Assembly (NCBI RefSeq): GCF_020164785.1
Contig: NZ_JAIUGX010000003.1
Location: forward strand, 62,001-126,000
Source of the DNA: Mesorhizobium sp. ES1-1
GTDB taxonomy: Bacteria > Pseudomonadota > Alphaproteobacteria > Rhizobiales > Rhizobiaceae
DNA: 64,000 nucleotides
Reading direction: 5' to 3'
Below the pieces are notes generated by a model. It saw only the letters and a program-made list of their open reading frames with translations, was not told the origin of the DNA and searched no databases. The position numbers and the translations under genes are program-made. Positions 1 through 8,594 of the stretch are shown here, one piece after another. Every line of letters starts with the position of its first letter. Within the stretch, counting starts at the first letter, position 1.

Positions 1-1
1 G

Positions 2-1147
2 GCCGAGTTGTTCGAGCGCACGACGCGCCGTTACGGCAAGCCTGCCTTCGGACTGAGCAAGACCGTTGTCGACTGGAAGAGCGTCGACGTCACCGAGAAG
101 ACGGTGTGGTCGAAGCCGTTCTGCAATCTGATCCGGTTCGAACGCGCCGTCGCTCCCGGGCGCAAGCCCGACCCGAAGCTGCTGATCGTGGCGCCGATGT
201 CGGGCCACTATGCGACGCTGCTGCGCGGCACGGTCGAGGCGATGCTGCCCCATGCCGACGTGCACATCACGGACTGGACCGACGCGCGCATGGTGCCGCT
301 CGCCGAAGGCGGTTTCGATCTCGACAATTATATCGACTATGTGATCGAGATCCTGCACGCGATGGGCCCCGACACGCATGTGATGGCGGTCTGCCAGCCA
401 TCCGTGCCGGTGCTTGCCGCCGTTGCGCTGATGGAAACGCGCGGCGATCCATTCGTTCCTTCCACCATGACCCTCATGGGCGGACCGATCGACACGCGTC
501 GCAACCCCACCGCGGTCAACATATTGGCGCAGGAAAAAGGCATCGACTGGTTCCGCGACAATGTCATCATGCAGGCGCCCTGGCCGGTGGCCGGCTTCGG
601 CCGCGAGGTCTATCCGGGCTTCCTGCAGCTGTCGGGCTTCATGGGCATGAACCTCGACCGCCACATCACTGCCCACAAGGATTTCTTCGTTCACCTCGTG
701 AAGCATGACGGTGACAATGCCGAGAAGCATCGCGATTTCTACGACGAGTATCTGGCGGTGATGGATTTGACAGCCGAATTCTACCTGCAGACCGTCGACA
801 CGGTCTTCGTCCGCCAGGCCCTGCCCAAGGGCGAGATGACGCATCGCGGCACCAGGGTCGATCCGTCGGCAATCCGAAATGTCGCCCTCTTCACCGTCGA
901 AGGCGAGAACGACGACATCTCCGGCTTGGGCCAGACCAAGGCGGCGCATGATCTGTGCCCCAACATTCCCGCCGACAGGCATGCCCATTACATGCAGCCG
1001 GCGGTCGGGCACTATGGCGTGTTTAACGGCTCGCGCTTTCGCTCCGAGATCGTGCCGCGCATCGTCGACTTCATCACCAGCTACGGTCGTCAGAACCGTG
1101 TCGCGGTCAAGCCGAGACTGGTCCGCGCGGCCAAGAAGCAGGCCTGA
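2..1147 (+). CDS. phaZ: Intracellular poly(3-hydroxybutyrate) depolymerase, 5' truncated by window
   Basis: Breaks down stored PHB granules in the cytoplasm to 3-hydroxybutyrate. The reading frame is open from the first bases, so the true start lies upstream; about 381 residues are present of a family that is usually slightly over 400. The nucleophile region AVCQPSVP carries a cysteine in place of the serine of a normal lipase box, as in intracellular PhaZ1-type depolymerases. The acid lies in GENDDISG and the histidine in GHYGVFNG near the C-terminus, so the alpha/beta-hydrolase triad is complete. It stands alone; the next gene starts 167 bp later with its own regulatory site. The assignment is from motifs and overall sequence character. 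Confidence 0.9.
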   Translation, partial: AELFERTTRRYGKPAFGLSKTVVDWKSVDVTEKTVWSKPFCNLIRFERAVAPGRKPDPKLLIVAPMSGHYATLLRGTVEAMLPHADVHITDWTDARMVPLAEGGFDLDNYIDYVIEILHAMGPDTHVMAVCQPSVPVLAAVALMETRGDPFVPSTMTLMGGPIDTRRNPTAVNILAQEKGIDWFRDNVIMQAPWPVAGFGREVYPGFLQLSGFMGMNLDRHITAHKDFFVHLVKHDGDNAEKHRDFYDEYLAVMDLTAEFYLQTVDTVFVRQALPKGEMTHRGTRVDPSAIRNVALFTVEGENDDISGLGQTKAAHDLCPNIPADRHAHYMQPAVGHYGVFNGSRFRSEIVPRIVDFITSYGRQNRVAVKPRLVRAAKKQA

Positions 1148-1277
1148 CCGACAGCCATTGGCTTGAAAAGATGCGATAATCGGCAATTCTGTTGCACAAT
1201 AGACGCTGTCCTGCCCTTCGGGTAACCATGCCGACAATACGTCCGTCGTCGTAATTGACACGGAGTGTAAATCCCCC

Positions 1278-1293
1278 TTAACCTTTCGTTAAC
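1278..1293 (+). promoter_or_regulatory. CtrA-binding motif, TTAA-N7-TTAAC
   Basis: The sequence TTAACCTTTCGTTAAC matches the full CtrA consensus exactly, with both TTAA halves and 7-bp spacing. It lies 21 bp before the start codon of the transglutaminase-like gene, a position where CtrA could act at the promoter. CtrA is the cell-cycle response regulator of Caulobacterales and Rhizobiales. Binding is inferred from sequence only. Confidence 0.6.
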
Positions 1294-1314
1294 AACAAGG
1301 GGCGAGCGGGGACA

Positions 1315-1932
1315 ATGATATCCTCATCAGTGGCGCGACGGCTGCGCTTGTGCGTGGCGACTGGGCTGGTAATGGCGGCGGGCTGGGCGGCGCCGGCCTT
1401 GGCGGCAGGGGCAATGGCGACGGGGGGCCTGACCTCGCAGCCGATCGGCCATTATGATTTCTGCAAGCTCAACCCCGGCGAATGCTCGATCCGCCCGGCC
1501 GATCTCGCGCCGGCAATGATGAGCGACGGGTTGATGAGCAAGCTGGTCAGCGTCACCGTCAAGGTCAATGCCGCCGTCAAGCCGATGAGCGACCTGGATA
1601 TCTACGGCAAGGATGAAGTCTGGGCCTATCCCGACAATGGCGTCGGCGACTGCGAGGACTACGTTCTGGAAAAGCGGCGCGACCTATCGCGGATGGGTGT
1701 CTCGCTTGCCGATCTTCTGATCACTGTGGTTCGCAAGCCCGACGGAGAAGGCCACGCCGTGCTGACCGTGCGCACCGACAAGGGCGACTATGTGCTCGAC
1801 AATTTGACCGACAGGGTCAAGGCATGGGATCAGACCGGCTACCGCTTCCTCAAGCGGCAAGCGATCGACAATACAGGCCGCTGGGTTTCTATCCGGGGTG
1901 GCCAGCAGATCCTGGTGGGCGCGGTTCGCTAA
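1315..1932 (+). CDS. Bacterial transglutaminase-like cysteine proteinase (BTLCP family)
   Basis: A 205-residue secreted protein with an N-terminal signal peptide (about residues 1-30, ending near ALAAG). The papain/transglutaminase-like triad is visible: Cys113 in GDCEDYVLEKR, His147 in GEGHAVLTV and Asp162 in YVLDNLTD. BTLCP proteins in proteobacteria are periplasmic cysteine proteases; some (LapG) cleave surface adhesins, but the substrate here is unknown and no LapD-like partner is nearby. The ATG follows GGGGCGAGCGGGG. A perfect CtrA motif sits just upstream, so expression may be cell-cycle controlled. Confidence 0.85.
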   Translation: MISSSVARRLRLCVATGLVMAAGWAAPALAAGAMATGGLTSQPIGHYDFCKLNPGECSIRPADLAPAMMSDGLMSKLVSVTVKVNAAVKPMSDLDIYGKDEVWAYPDNGVGDCEDYVLEKRRDLSRMGVSLADLLITVVRKPDGEGHAVLTVRTDKGDYVLDNLTDRVKAWDQTGYRFLKRQAIDNTGRWVSIRGGQQILVGAVR

Positions 1933-2173
1933 GGCATCGGCGCCGTCTCACAGGCGGCTGCCTTGGCTATTCTGACGAGGCGAAGCTCGCTTCGATCTGT
2001 CGTCTGCCCATCGCCGTAGCGGGACCCGCTTGCCGCCAGTGCTTAGCGTCCTGCAAGGCTAGCTTTGTCGGCGTCCGTCGAGACGCTGAAAAAAATTCTG
2101 AACTCTCCGTGAACCATTTCGGTCCGCCCGGCGACACACAGCCGTAAACCGAAACCAACCATGGAGACTTACA

Positions 2174-2467
2174 ATGACTGCTTTTCTGCGCAACACCCTT
2201 CTCGCCGCCGCTGCCCTGTCGTCCCTGGCCGGGTCGGCCATGGCGGACCAGACCATCCCCAGCTGTGCCAGCACCAACCTGCAGGATTTGTGGAGCGGCC
2301 GGTGCTGCAGCGCCAGCTCGTCGGACTGCCATGGTGCCCGCCGCCATCGCGACAATGGCCGCCCGGGCCAGAACGGCGGCGGAAACACTGCTGGCGGCGA
2401 CCACCACGACAATGGCGGCCGGGGCGACAATGGCGGCAACAATGGTGGGAGCGCGGGCAAGCCTTGA
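2174..2467 (+). CDS. Small secreted Gly/Asn/Asp/His-rich protein, function unknown
   Basis: A 97-residue protein with a clear signal peptide (residues 1-24, cleavage after GSAMA). The short mature region has four cysteines (near residues 31, 44, 45 and 52), and the tail from about residue 54 is almost entirely Gly, Asn, Asp, His and Arg. The start ATG is preceded by GGAGACTTACA. The family is not recognised. The low-complexity polar tail with His and Asp could bind metal or be disordered, which is speculation. Confidence 0.6.
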   Translation: MTAFLRNTLLAAAALSSLAGSAMADQTIPSCASTNLQDLWSGRCCSASSSDCHGARRHRDNGRPGQNGGGNTAGGDHHDNGGRGDNGGNNGGSAGKP

Positions 2468-2531
2468 CCCCGCCGCGCAGGATTGCCGGCGCACTTCGCT
2501 AAAGCGGGCGTCGGCACCTGTCGCCGCAGAC

Positions 2532-2900
2532 CTATGGCTGACGGCCCAGTGCCGCCCGGATCGAGGCCGTGATGCGTCGCAGCTCCGTCTCGTCGAGTTT
2601 TTCGATGTTGTCGGCGAGAAGATTGGCAAGCTCGGTGGCGGCAGGGCTGAGCCCCGACGTGTCGAGCTTGACGCGCGGATGCGAGGTTTCTGCCAGCCGT
2701 GCCAGGTCCTCGGCATCGTCCCAAATGACGTTGAAATAGCCGATGATCTTCTGGATCAGGGTCCAGGTCGGCGCACCGCGCCTGCCATGCTCCAGCGCCG
2801 ACAAATAGGCGGCGCTCACACCGATCGCCGCGGCCATGTCCTTCTGGCTGACGCCGCGCTCGCTTCTGAGTGCGCGCAGCCTTTCGCCGAATGGTGTCAC
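2532..2900 (-). CDS. XRE-family helix-turn-helix transcriptional regulator
   Basis: A 122-residue protein with an N-terminal HTH_3 domain: about residues 5-60 contain GERLRALRSERGVSQKDMAA and SAAYLSALEHGRRGAPTW. The C-terminal helical part (residues 65-122) is not recognised. The GTG start at 2900 is chosen because the HTH begins directly after it and GAGG lies 7 nt upstream; the open frame extends further but only into an anti-sense shadow of smr. It lies 10 bp beyond the end of the Smr gene on the same strand, so it may be the last gene of the mltA-smr operon. Confidence 0.85.
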   Translation of the reverse strand: MTPFGERLRALRSERGVSQKDMAAAIGVSAAYLSALEHGRRGAPTWTLIQKIIGYFNVIWDDAEDLARLAETSHPRVKLDTSGLSPAATELANLLADNIEKLDETELRRITASIRAALGRQP

Positions 2901-2910
2901 GCCCGCGCCC

Positions 2911-3444
2911 TCATGAACGGGCCCGGCGCAGGCGAATATAGAGCGCGCCTGAGCCGCCATGATTGCGGGCGGCGTGATCATGGCTGGATACCAGTGGCCG
3001 GAAGGCCGGCGTCGACAGCCAGGCCGGAACCGCGCGCCGCAGCACCCCGTCACCTCCGGAGGACGATCCCTTGCCGGTGATGACCAGCACGTAGCGGATG
3101 CCGCCGGCATGGGCGCGATGCAGGAACGAGAACAACAGTGAATAGGCTTCGTCCTGCGTCAGGCCGTGCAGGTCGACGCGGCCTTCGATGGGCAGCCGGC
3201 CTTTGGCCAGCCTGTCCAGCGTCGGCTCGTCGAGGTGGTGTGTGACGTGCTGGGCCTTGGGCTTTGCCGCGCCCGCTGCGTTAACGGCGGGCCCGAGCGG
3301 CGGCGATGGCGTTGGCCTGGCATCAGAAGCAATGTCGGGAATGTCGACGGCATCCCTGCCCTTCAACGGCTTGGCCGTGCGCGCCACCAGGTTCCACAAC
3401 ACCCGGTCGTCCTCGCTGAGTTTATCCGGGCGGCTGGCCATCAT
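2911..3444 (-). CDS. Smr-domain protein (MutS2-type small nuclease domain)
   Basis: A 177-residue protein with a disordered Pro/Ala-rich N-terminal half and a C-terminal Smr domain, marked by VDLHGLTQDEA and the glycine-rich VITGKGSSSGGDG. Smr domains are nicking endonucleases in DNA repair or, in some families, ribosome-rescue nucleases. The role of stand-alone alphaproteobacterial Smr proteins is not settled. The ATG overlaps the stop codon of mltA by 4 bp (ATGA), indicating translational coupling. Confidence 0.88.
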   Translation of the reverse strand: MMASRPDKLSEDDRVLWNLVARTAKPLKGRDAVDIPDIASDARPTPSPPLGPAVNAAGAAKPKAQHVTHHLDEPTLDRLAKGRLPIEGRVDLHGLTQDEAYSLLFSFLHRAHAGGIRYVLVITGKGSSSGGDGVLRRAVPAWLSTPAFRPLVSSHDHAARNHGGSGALYIRLRRARS

Positions 3445-4541
3445 GCACCCCCCGCCAGCGAGCGCGGCACCAGAGCGTAGAAGTCGGCGGCGTTGCGCAC
3501 CACGCCGGCAATCTCGCCCGCGGTGTCGCCCGAACCGGCGAACAGATCGCCCCGCGCCGGCCCGGTGATGGCCGAGCCGGTGTCCTGCGCGATCATCAGG
3601 CGGCGAAACGGCTTACCGTCAAACGCCGTCAGCGACGGCGCATCGATGTGGAAGGGTGTGCCGAATGTGTGCAGCAGGCGATCGACCGCAATCGAGCGGC
3701 CGGGCGTCAGCGGCACCTTGGCGGCCGCGATCGGACCAAGAGCTACGTCCTCGACATCGGCCTCGCGAAAGAAGATGTAGGAGCGGTTGCGCCATAATAT
3801 ATCGTCGACGCGGTCGGGGTGCGCCTTGAACCAGGCGCGGATGGATTGCATCGTCACCTCATCGAGAGGGATTTCACCGATCTCGCTCAAGACCTTGCCC
3901 GGGCCGGTGAAACGCTGGCCGGACTTGGCGGCGTAGGTGATGCGCCGCAGCTGGCCATCGGTCATGACGAGCCGCGCCGCGCCCTGCACGTGGATGAAGA
4001 AGGCATCGACCTTGTCGGCCAGCCAGGCGATCTCCAGGCCCTTGCCGGACAGCGCCCCGCGTTCGATGGCGCCGCGGTCGGGATACTCAGCCGGCCCTGC
4101 CGGCGTGGCGCGGGCGAAGGCGAGATAGGGATCGAGGCCCGCAGGCCGGTTGGTGTCGTCAATATCGATGAGATCGGCAGGACGCGACAGCAAGGGAACG
4201 GAAAAATGCGGTGTCCGCACCGGTGAGGCTTCGACTTCGGGCTCGTAGAACCCGGTGACGAGGCCGGCGGCTCCGTTTTCGGCGCGGACCTGCATTGGCG
4301 TGAAATGGTGTTCGAAGAAGCGGCGGGCCTGTGGCCGATCCGGCGCCGCAACAGCAAGGGCTTCGGCATAGGCCGGCGCGAAAGCGTCGAAGTCTATGCC
4401 AAGCGCACCGGTGCGATAGGGTTTTTTCAGAACATGGAAGGCTGAGCGGCGAAAGGCCTCGAAGGCGCCCACATGGTCATCGTCGTTCCAGCCGGGCAGA
4501 TCGCCGAAGGATTTTTCGACCAGATGAGACGACAGCGACAC
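3441..4541 (-). CDS. mltA: Membrane-bound lytic murein transglycosylase A (MltA)
   Basis: Cleaves the beta-1,4 bond of peptidoglycan to leave 1,6-anhydromuramic products in the periplasm. This is a 366-residue MltA barrel followed by the 3D domain. The C-terminal stretch MIAQDTGSAITGPARGD holds the catalytic Asp of the 3D motif, and YEPEVEAS and AFFIHVQGAARL are typical MltA segments. The GTG start at 4541 has GAGG just upstream. No lipobox or signal peptide is seen at this start, which is unusual for an envelope enzyme; rhizobial copies often lack one. It is followed directly by smr. Confidence 0.9.
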   Translation of the reverse strand: MSLSSHLVEKSFGDLPGWNDDDHVGAFEAFRRSAFHVLKKPYRTGALGIDFDAFAPAYAEALAVAAPDRPQARRFFEHHFTPMQVRAENGAAGLVTGFYEPEVEASPVRTPHFSVPLLSRPADLIDIDDTNRPAGLDPYLAFARATPAGPAEYPDRGAIERGALSGKGLEIAWLADKVDAFFIHVQGAARLVMTDGQLRRITYAAKSGQRFTGPGKVLSEIGEIPLDEVTMQSIRAWFKAHPDRVDDILWRNRSYIFFREADVEDVALGPIAAAKVPLTPGRSIAVDRLLHTFGTPFHIDAPSLTAFDGKPFRRLMIAQDTGSAITGPARGDLFAGSGDTAGEIAGVVRNAADFYALVPRSLAGGA

Positions 4542-4620
4542 CGGAGCCTCGCTTGCCTAAAGCGCGTCGTGTCTGAAGTGAGTCATAGGACGCGCATCTC
4601 GTCGGCGACATGCATTGGGC

Positions 4621-5328
4621 TCAGTCTTCTTCTTCGGTGGCGACGAGCTTCCAGTTCGGGTCGCGCGAGCGCGTGTCGCGGGCGAAGGTCCAGACATCCT
4701 TGACCTCTGCGACGGTTTCCGGATCGCCGTCGATGACGGCGCCGGCCTTGTCGCGCGTCGCCGAAATCAGTTCGCTGACGATGCGCAGCGTGACGTGAGC
4801 CTCGCCACCCTTCATTTCGGCAGAAACGATGTCCGCCTTTTCGATGCCGACAAAGGATGACTGGATCTTTTCCGCCCTGGCCTCGCGTTCGCCTATGGCG
4901 GCGACGAAGCCTTCATAGACATCGCGCGACAACAGGTTCTTCAGCGTTTTGCGATCACCGTCGGCATAGGCCATGACGATCATCTCATAGGCCATCTTGG
5001 CGCCGTCGACGAAGCTCTTGGGTTCGAAGGACGGGTCATTGTCCTTGATCGCACGCAGGCCCTTGTTGAGGTCGCTGTCGGGCTTGGCGAAAGCATCGAT
5101 CGCGGCATAGGTATCGGCCGCCGGTTCGCCCGGCGCCCGCTTGCGCGGCAGCGAAACCACATTCTCCGGTTTCTGCGCCGTATCCTTGTCGCCGCTTCTA
5201 GCCGTGGAATAGGGATCGAAGGGAGGCCGTTCGTTGCCGGTGCGACGGCCCAGGACATTGCGCAACTGGAAAAAGATGACCACCGCCGCAATCAGGAAGA
5301 AAATCGTGCCGAAGTCGAAGAATCCCAT
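4621..5328 (-). CDS. Tim44/TimA family protein
   Basis: A 235-residue protein with one N-terminal membrane segment (FGTIFFLIAAVVIFFQLRNV), a polar linker (about residues 30-80), and a C-terminal Tim44-like domain (about residues 85-235) ending in acidic residues. Bacterial Tim44-like proteins (TimA) are inner-membrane-associated relatives of the mitochondrial import factor; their function is unclear. ATG 5328 is preferred over a TTG four codons upstream because homologues begin MGFFDF. It is divergent from fxsA, with about 210 bp of shared upstream region. Confidence 0.85.
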   Translation of the reverse strand: MGFFDFGTIFFLIAAVVIFFQLRNVLGRRTGNERPPFDPYSTARSGDKDTAQKPENVVSLPRKRAPGEPAADTYAAIDAFAKPDSDLNKGLRAIKDNDPSFEPKSFVDGAKMAYEMIVMAYADGDRKTLKNLLSRDVYEGFVAAIGEREARAEKIQSSFVGIEKADIVSAEMKGGEAHVTLRIVSELISATRDKAGAVIDGDPETVAEVKDVWTFARDTRSRDPNWKLVATEEED

Positions 5329-5542
5329 ATCTTCCGCCAATCAATCCCTGCGCGTGGCCGGACCATCCACCCAGTCGAGGGCGCGGTCGCATAGCGTTCA
5401 AGATTCAATGCATATAGAACGCAAGGCGCAATCATTCAAATCAAAGGCAGGCATACCTATCTAACGGGCGAAGGGCCAGCGTGTATTGCTGGCCGCGTCA
5501 AAATCAATAGAACGGCCCCCTGTTCGAAAAGGCTGGCAAGAC

Positions 5543-6043
5543 TTGCGCATTTCGTTCCTCCCCGTCCTCCTTCTCGCGCTTCCGCTGTTGGAGATCGCCG
5601 GCTTCGTGGTCGTCGGACGCCAGATCGGCGCGCTGGCGACAGTCGGCTTGGTGTTGGCCTCGAGCATCGTCGGCGCGATGCTGCTCAGGCACCAGGGATT
5701 GGGCGTCATGGCCCGGGTGCGCGCCGAGATGGGCGCCGGGAGGGATCCCGGCCGACAGGTGGCGCATGGCGTCATGATCGTGCTGGCGGCGATCCTCTTG
5801 ATCATCCCGGGCTTCATATCGGACATTTTTGGCCTGCTGCTGTTCCTGCCGGCGGTGCGCGACCTTGCCTGGCGGTCGTTGAAGAGCCGCGTCGTCGTCG
5901 CCACCAATTTCAGCGCCGCCGGCTTTCGCGGCCGCGGGCGAAACAAGACCATCGATCTCGACGATGGCGATTATTCGCGTGGCGACGACCCAAGGCGCGG
6001 GCCTGACCCCAACTCTCCCTGGCGCCGCCTCAAGGACGAATAA
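5543..6043 (+). CDS. fxsA: FxsA family membrane protein
   Basis: A 166-residue inner-membrane protein. It has two short hydrophobic hairpins at the N-terminus (LPVLLLALPLLEIAGFVVVG and a GLVLASSIVGAMLL helix), a later helix (VLAAILLIIPGFISDIFGLLL), and a polar Arg/Asp-rich tail. In E. coli FxsA limits phage T7 exclusion by F plasmids; its normal role is unknown. No ATG fits. The TTG at 5543 gives the family's usual N-terminus (RISFLP) and has AAGG upstream, while a further in-frame TTG exists at 5486. It precedes secB in the same orientation. Confidence 0.85.
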   Translation: MRISFLPVLLLALPLLEIAGFVVVGRQIGALATVGLVLASSIVGAMLLRHQGLGVMARVRAEMGAGRDPGRQVAHGVMIVLAAILLIIPGFISDIFGLLLFLPAVRDLAWRSLKSRVVVATNFSAAGFRGRGRNKTIDLDDGDYSRGDDPRRGPDPNSPWRRLKDE

Positions 6044-6167
6044 GGGACGCTTCGCCCCGCCCCGCGGGAGCCGAGGCGCGAACCTTGTCTTGTCCTGCCG
6101 GCCATGGTAGCGAACGCCCGATTTCAATTCGGTCAGCACTGCTGCCCAGGCAAAAGGACGACGGCTC

Positions 6168-6665
6168 ATGGCCAGCAATGATGACGCGCCGGTTGGCGCT
6201 GCCAACGGAAACGGCAATGGCGCGGCGCAGCCGTCGCTGAACGTGCTGGCCCAGTATGTGAAGGATCTTTCCTTCGAAAGCCCCGGCGCGCCGAACTCGC
6301 TGCGCGGCCGCGACAAGGCGCCCGGCATCGCCATCAACGTCAATGTCAACGCCAATCCGCTCTCCGACAAGCAGTTCGACGTCAACCTGACGCTCAACGC
6401 CAAGGCTTCCTTCGATCAGGAAGTGCTGTTCAATGTCGAACTGGTCTATGGCGGCGTCTTCGCGATCAGCGGCTTCCCACAGGAACACATGCTGCCGATC
6501 CTGTTCATCGAATGTCCGCGCCTTTTGTTCCCCTTCGCCCGTCAGATCATCGCCGAGGCAACGCGCAATGGCGGTTTCCCGCCGCTGATGCTCGACCCGA
6601 TCGATTTCGCGCAGATGTTCCAGCAGAAGCTGGCCGAGGACCAGGCCGCGACCAAGGTCAGCTGA
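6168..6665 (+). CDS. secB: Protein-export chaperone SecB
   Basis: A tetrameric cytosolic chaperone that keeps precursor proteins unfolded and passes them to SecA. It is 165 residues, close to the usual length, with an N-terminal low-complexity segment (about 25 residues rich in Gly, Ala and Asn), followed by the SecB core ([27 protein letters not shown] and [13 protein letters not shown]). It is followed by a clear intrinsic terminator. SecB beside dnaQ is the typical origin-proximal order in Rhizobiales. Confidence 0.95.
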   Translation: MASNDDAPVGAANGNGNGAAQPSLNVLAQYVKDLSFESPGAPNSLRGRDKAPGIAINVNVNANPLSDKQFDVNLTLNAKASFDQEVLFNVELVYGGVFAISGFPQEHMLPILFIECPRLLFPFARQIIAEATRNGGFPPLMLDPIDFAQMFQQKLAEDQAATKVS

Positions 6666-6688
6666 AGGCCGCTACGCACTATGAATTG

Positions 6689-6720
6689 AAAAGCCCGGCC
6701 TTAGCGCCGGGTTTTTTCTT
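6689..6720 (+). terminator. Rho-independent terminator of secB
   Basis: The stem CCCGGC (6694-6699) pairs with GCCGGG (6706-6711) over a 6-nt loop and is followed by a T-rich run (TTTTTTCTT). It lies 23 bp after the secB stop codon, between convergent secB and dnaQ. Confidence 0.8.
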
Positions 6721-6846
6721 GGAAACGCCAGCCGCGGCAATGGAAGTTCGAGGCGATCGGGAACGCCAATCCGGAGTAGGTCGATCTCTTTGGCACACAG
6801 GATAATATGCGCTCGGTTTCTTGCACCGCCAGATCACTGCACCCCT

Positions 6847-6913
6847 GTCACGGAATGGATCCTGGGTCTGCGCGCGTCGCTTAGCGCCTTGCTTCGCCCT
6901 AGGATGACGAAGG
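6847..6913. repeat. Palindromic intergenic repeat, family A (copy 1)
   Basis: An approximately 67-bp unit with ends ATGGATCCTGGGTCTGCG and CGCCCTAGGATGACGAAGG that can fold back on itself. Related units occur at 10104-10171 and, inverted, at 10225-10292. It sits just beyond the dnaQ stop codon and may serve as an mRNA 3' structure for dnaQ. Confidence 0.7.
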
Positions 6914-6932
6914 AATAGGGCCATACGGCTCG

Positions 6933-7637
6933 TCAGCCAGCCGCGACCTTCAGCCAGAGCGCCTTTTCGCCCAGCGTGGAGACCATGCCGGCATGGGCCT
7001 CGCGCTCGGCCTCGCTGAGGCGGGACGGCAAGGGCGAAGGACGAGGGATGACGATGATTTCAATCTGGCGGACATTCTCCCTGCCCCGGGCCGGCGCGGT
7101 CGCGCTGTCGAGCCCAAGCGCAGCCTGCTTGCCGCCGATCAGCTCGATATAGACCTCGGCCAGCAGCTCGGAATCGAGCAGGGCGCCATGCTTGGTGCGC
7201 CTGGTGTTGTCGATGCCGTAGCGGCGGCAGAGGGCGTCGAGCGAATTGGGGCCCATCGGATGCCTGCGGCGCGCTAGCGCCAGCGTGTCGACGACGCGGC
7301 CATTGTCGATGACGGGGTGTCCCAGCCGGCCGAATTCGACATTGAGGAAGCCGATATCGAAGGTGGCGTTGTGGGCGACCAGCTTGGCGCCTTCGGTGAA
7401 ATCCAGCCACTCCTGCGCGATTTCGGCGAAGGTCGGCTTGCCCACGAGGTCGGCTGCGCTGATGCCGTGCACCGACTGCGCCTCGGCATGGATCGGGCGG
7501 CCCTGCGGATTGATATAGTGGTGGAAGGTCCTGCCGGTCGGAAATCGATTGACCAGCTCGACGCCGCCAAGCTCGATGACGCGGTCGTCGCGCGAGTCCA
7601 GCCCGGTGGTTTCCGTGTCGAAGATGATCTCACGCAT
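6933..7637 (-). CDS. dnaQ: DNA polymerase III epsilon subunit (3'-5' proofreading exonuclease)
   Basis: The proofreading exonuclease of the replicative polymerase, 234 residues. All three DEDDh exonuclease motifs are present: FDTETTGLD at the N-terminus, LVAHNATFDIGF, and HGALLDSELLAEVY with the catalytic His. The C-terminal tail should bind the alpha subunit. ATG 7637 is chosen because AGGAG lies 9 nt upstream and the protein begins MREIIFDTETTG; the open frame extends 32 codons further without family character. It is part of the minus-strand origin-proximal series. Confidence 0.93.
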   Translation of the reverse strand: MREIIFDTETTGLDSRDDRVIELGGVELVNRFPTGRTFHHYINPQGRPIHAEAQSVHGISAADLVGKPTFAEIAQEWLDFTEGAKLVAHNATFDIGFLNVEFGRLGHPVIDNGRVVDTLALARRRHPMGPNSLDALCRRYGIDNTRRTKHGALLDSELLAEVYIELIGGKQAALGLDSATAPARGRENVRQIEIIVIPRPSPLPSRLSEAEREAHAGMVSTLGEKALWLKVAAG

Positions 7638-8000
7638 CGAATCAAGTGCTCCTGAGGGCAGAATCACGAGGCCGCAACAAAATGGCAATGGGAAACGAAG
7701 CGTGTGCGGGCAATGACTACAGGTTTGCGCCATGCTAACAGGCTTGCCCAGCCGCCTCTATACGAGCGCTCGCATTGACGTGACGGATGAGCACGAGGCT
7801 TGATTGCCACGTGGTTCCCCCAATCCGTCGCTGCTTCGCAGCGCCACCTTTCCCCCCTCCGGAGGGAAAGGAAGGGTGCGTTTATGGAGAAGCGTTGACG
7901 GCAAGGGCTTGGCGGTTTTCCTCTACCCCGTCGACCGGGGGAGAGGTGTCGAGCGAAGCTCGACGGAGTGGGGGTCGACCAGCGCAGCTAGCCAGAAGTG
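7638..8000. other. Intergenic region dnaQ-coaE, no gene
   Basis: 363 bp without a credible gene. The left 150 bp is the likely promoter region of dnaQ; the remainder (7815-7980) is a composite palindromic repeat described separately. Short open frames here only read through the repeat. Confidence 0.6.
7815..7980. repeat. Palindromic intergenic repeat, family B (copy 1)
   Basis: A mosaic of short inverted repeats: CGCTGCTTCGCAGCG, then CCCTCCGGAGGG, and finally GTCGACCGGGGGAGAGGTG plus TCGAGCGAAGCTCGA with an outer CGGAGTGGGGG. The same modules recur at 21955-22020, 27531-27628 and 30039-30205, always between genes. Confidence 0.75.
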
Positions 8001-8594
8001 TCAGCAAGCCGGCTTGCTCGTGAGTTCCGCAATGATCGCCTCGACCTCCGCACGCGCGGCAGCTAGGCCCTGGCCGGTGTCGATGACGAAATCCGCCTGA
8101 CGGCGCTTCTCGGCGTCCGGTACCTGCCTGGCCAGGATCGCGGCGAGCTTTTCATCCGTCATGCCCGGCCTCGCCAGCACGCGCTGGCGCTGGATTTCGG
8201 GCGGAGCAGTGACGACGACGACCTTGTCCACCCGAGCACGACCGCCAGTTTCGAACAGCAGCGGGATGTCCAGAACCGCGACCGATTCGCCGGCGTTTCG
8301 ATGCTTGGCCAGGAACGCGTCGGCGTCGGCGCGGACCAGCGGATGAATGATGGCTTCAAGCCGCTTGAGAGCGTCGGCGTTGCCGAGGACACGCTCGCCA
8401 AGCCTGGCGCGGTCGACCACGCCCGCATCCATCACGCCCGGAAATGCCGCTTCGACCAGCGGTGCTGCCTCGCCGGCATAGAGGCGGTGCACGGCCTCGT
8501 CGGAATCGTGCACCGGCACGCCGGCCTCGGCGAACATCCTGGCCGTGGTCGACTTGCCCATGCCGATCGATCCGGTGAGGCCAAGCACGATCAT
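8001..8594 (-). CDS. coaE: Dephospho-CoA kinase
   Basis: Phosphorylates the 3'-OH of dephospho-CoA, the last step of coenzyme A synthesis, in the cytosol. It is 197 residues, the usual size. The P-loop [12 protein letters not shown] is at residues 5-16, [11 protein letters not shown] follows, and [10 protein letters not shown] is the conserved substrate-binding segment. The ATG overlaps the aroE stop codon by 4 bp, so it is translated with maf-aroE-coaE. Confidence 0.95.
   Translation of the reverse strand: MIVLGLTGSIGMGKSTTARMFAEAGVPVHDSDEAVHRLYAGEAAPLVEAAFPGVMDAGVVDRARLGERVLGNADALKRLEAIIHPLVRADADAFLAKHRNAGESVAVLDIPLLFETGGRARVDKVVVVTAPPEIQRQRVLARPGMTDEKLAAILARQVPDAEKRRQADFVIDTGQGLAAARAEVEAIIAELTSKPAC

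Noticed and set aside
7638..8000. CRISPR array
   Set aside because: The repeats here are single palindromic mosaics, not regularly spaced direct repeats with unique spacers, and no cas gene is nearby. The same holds for the other intergenic repeats.
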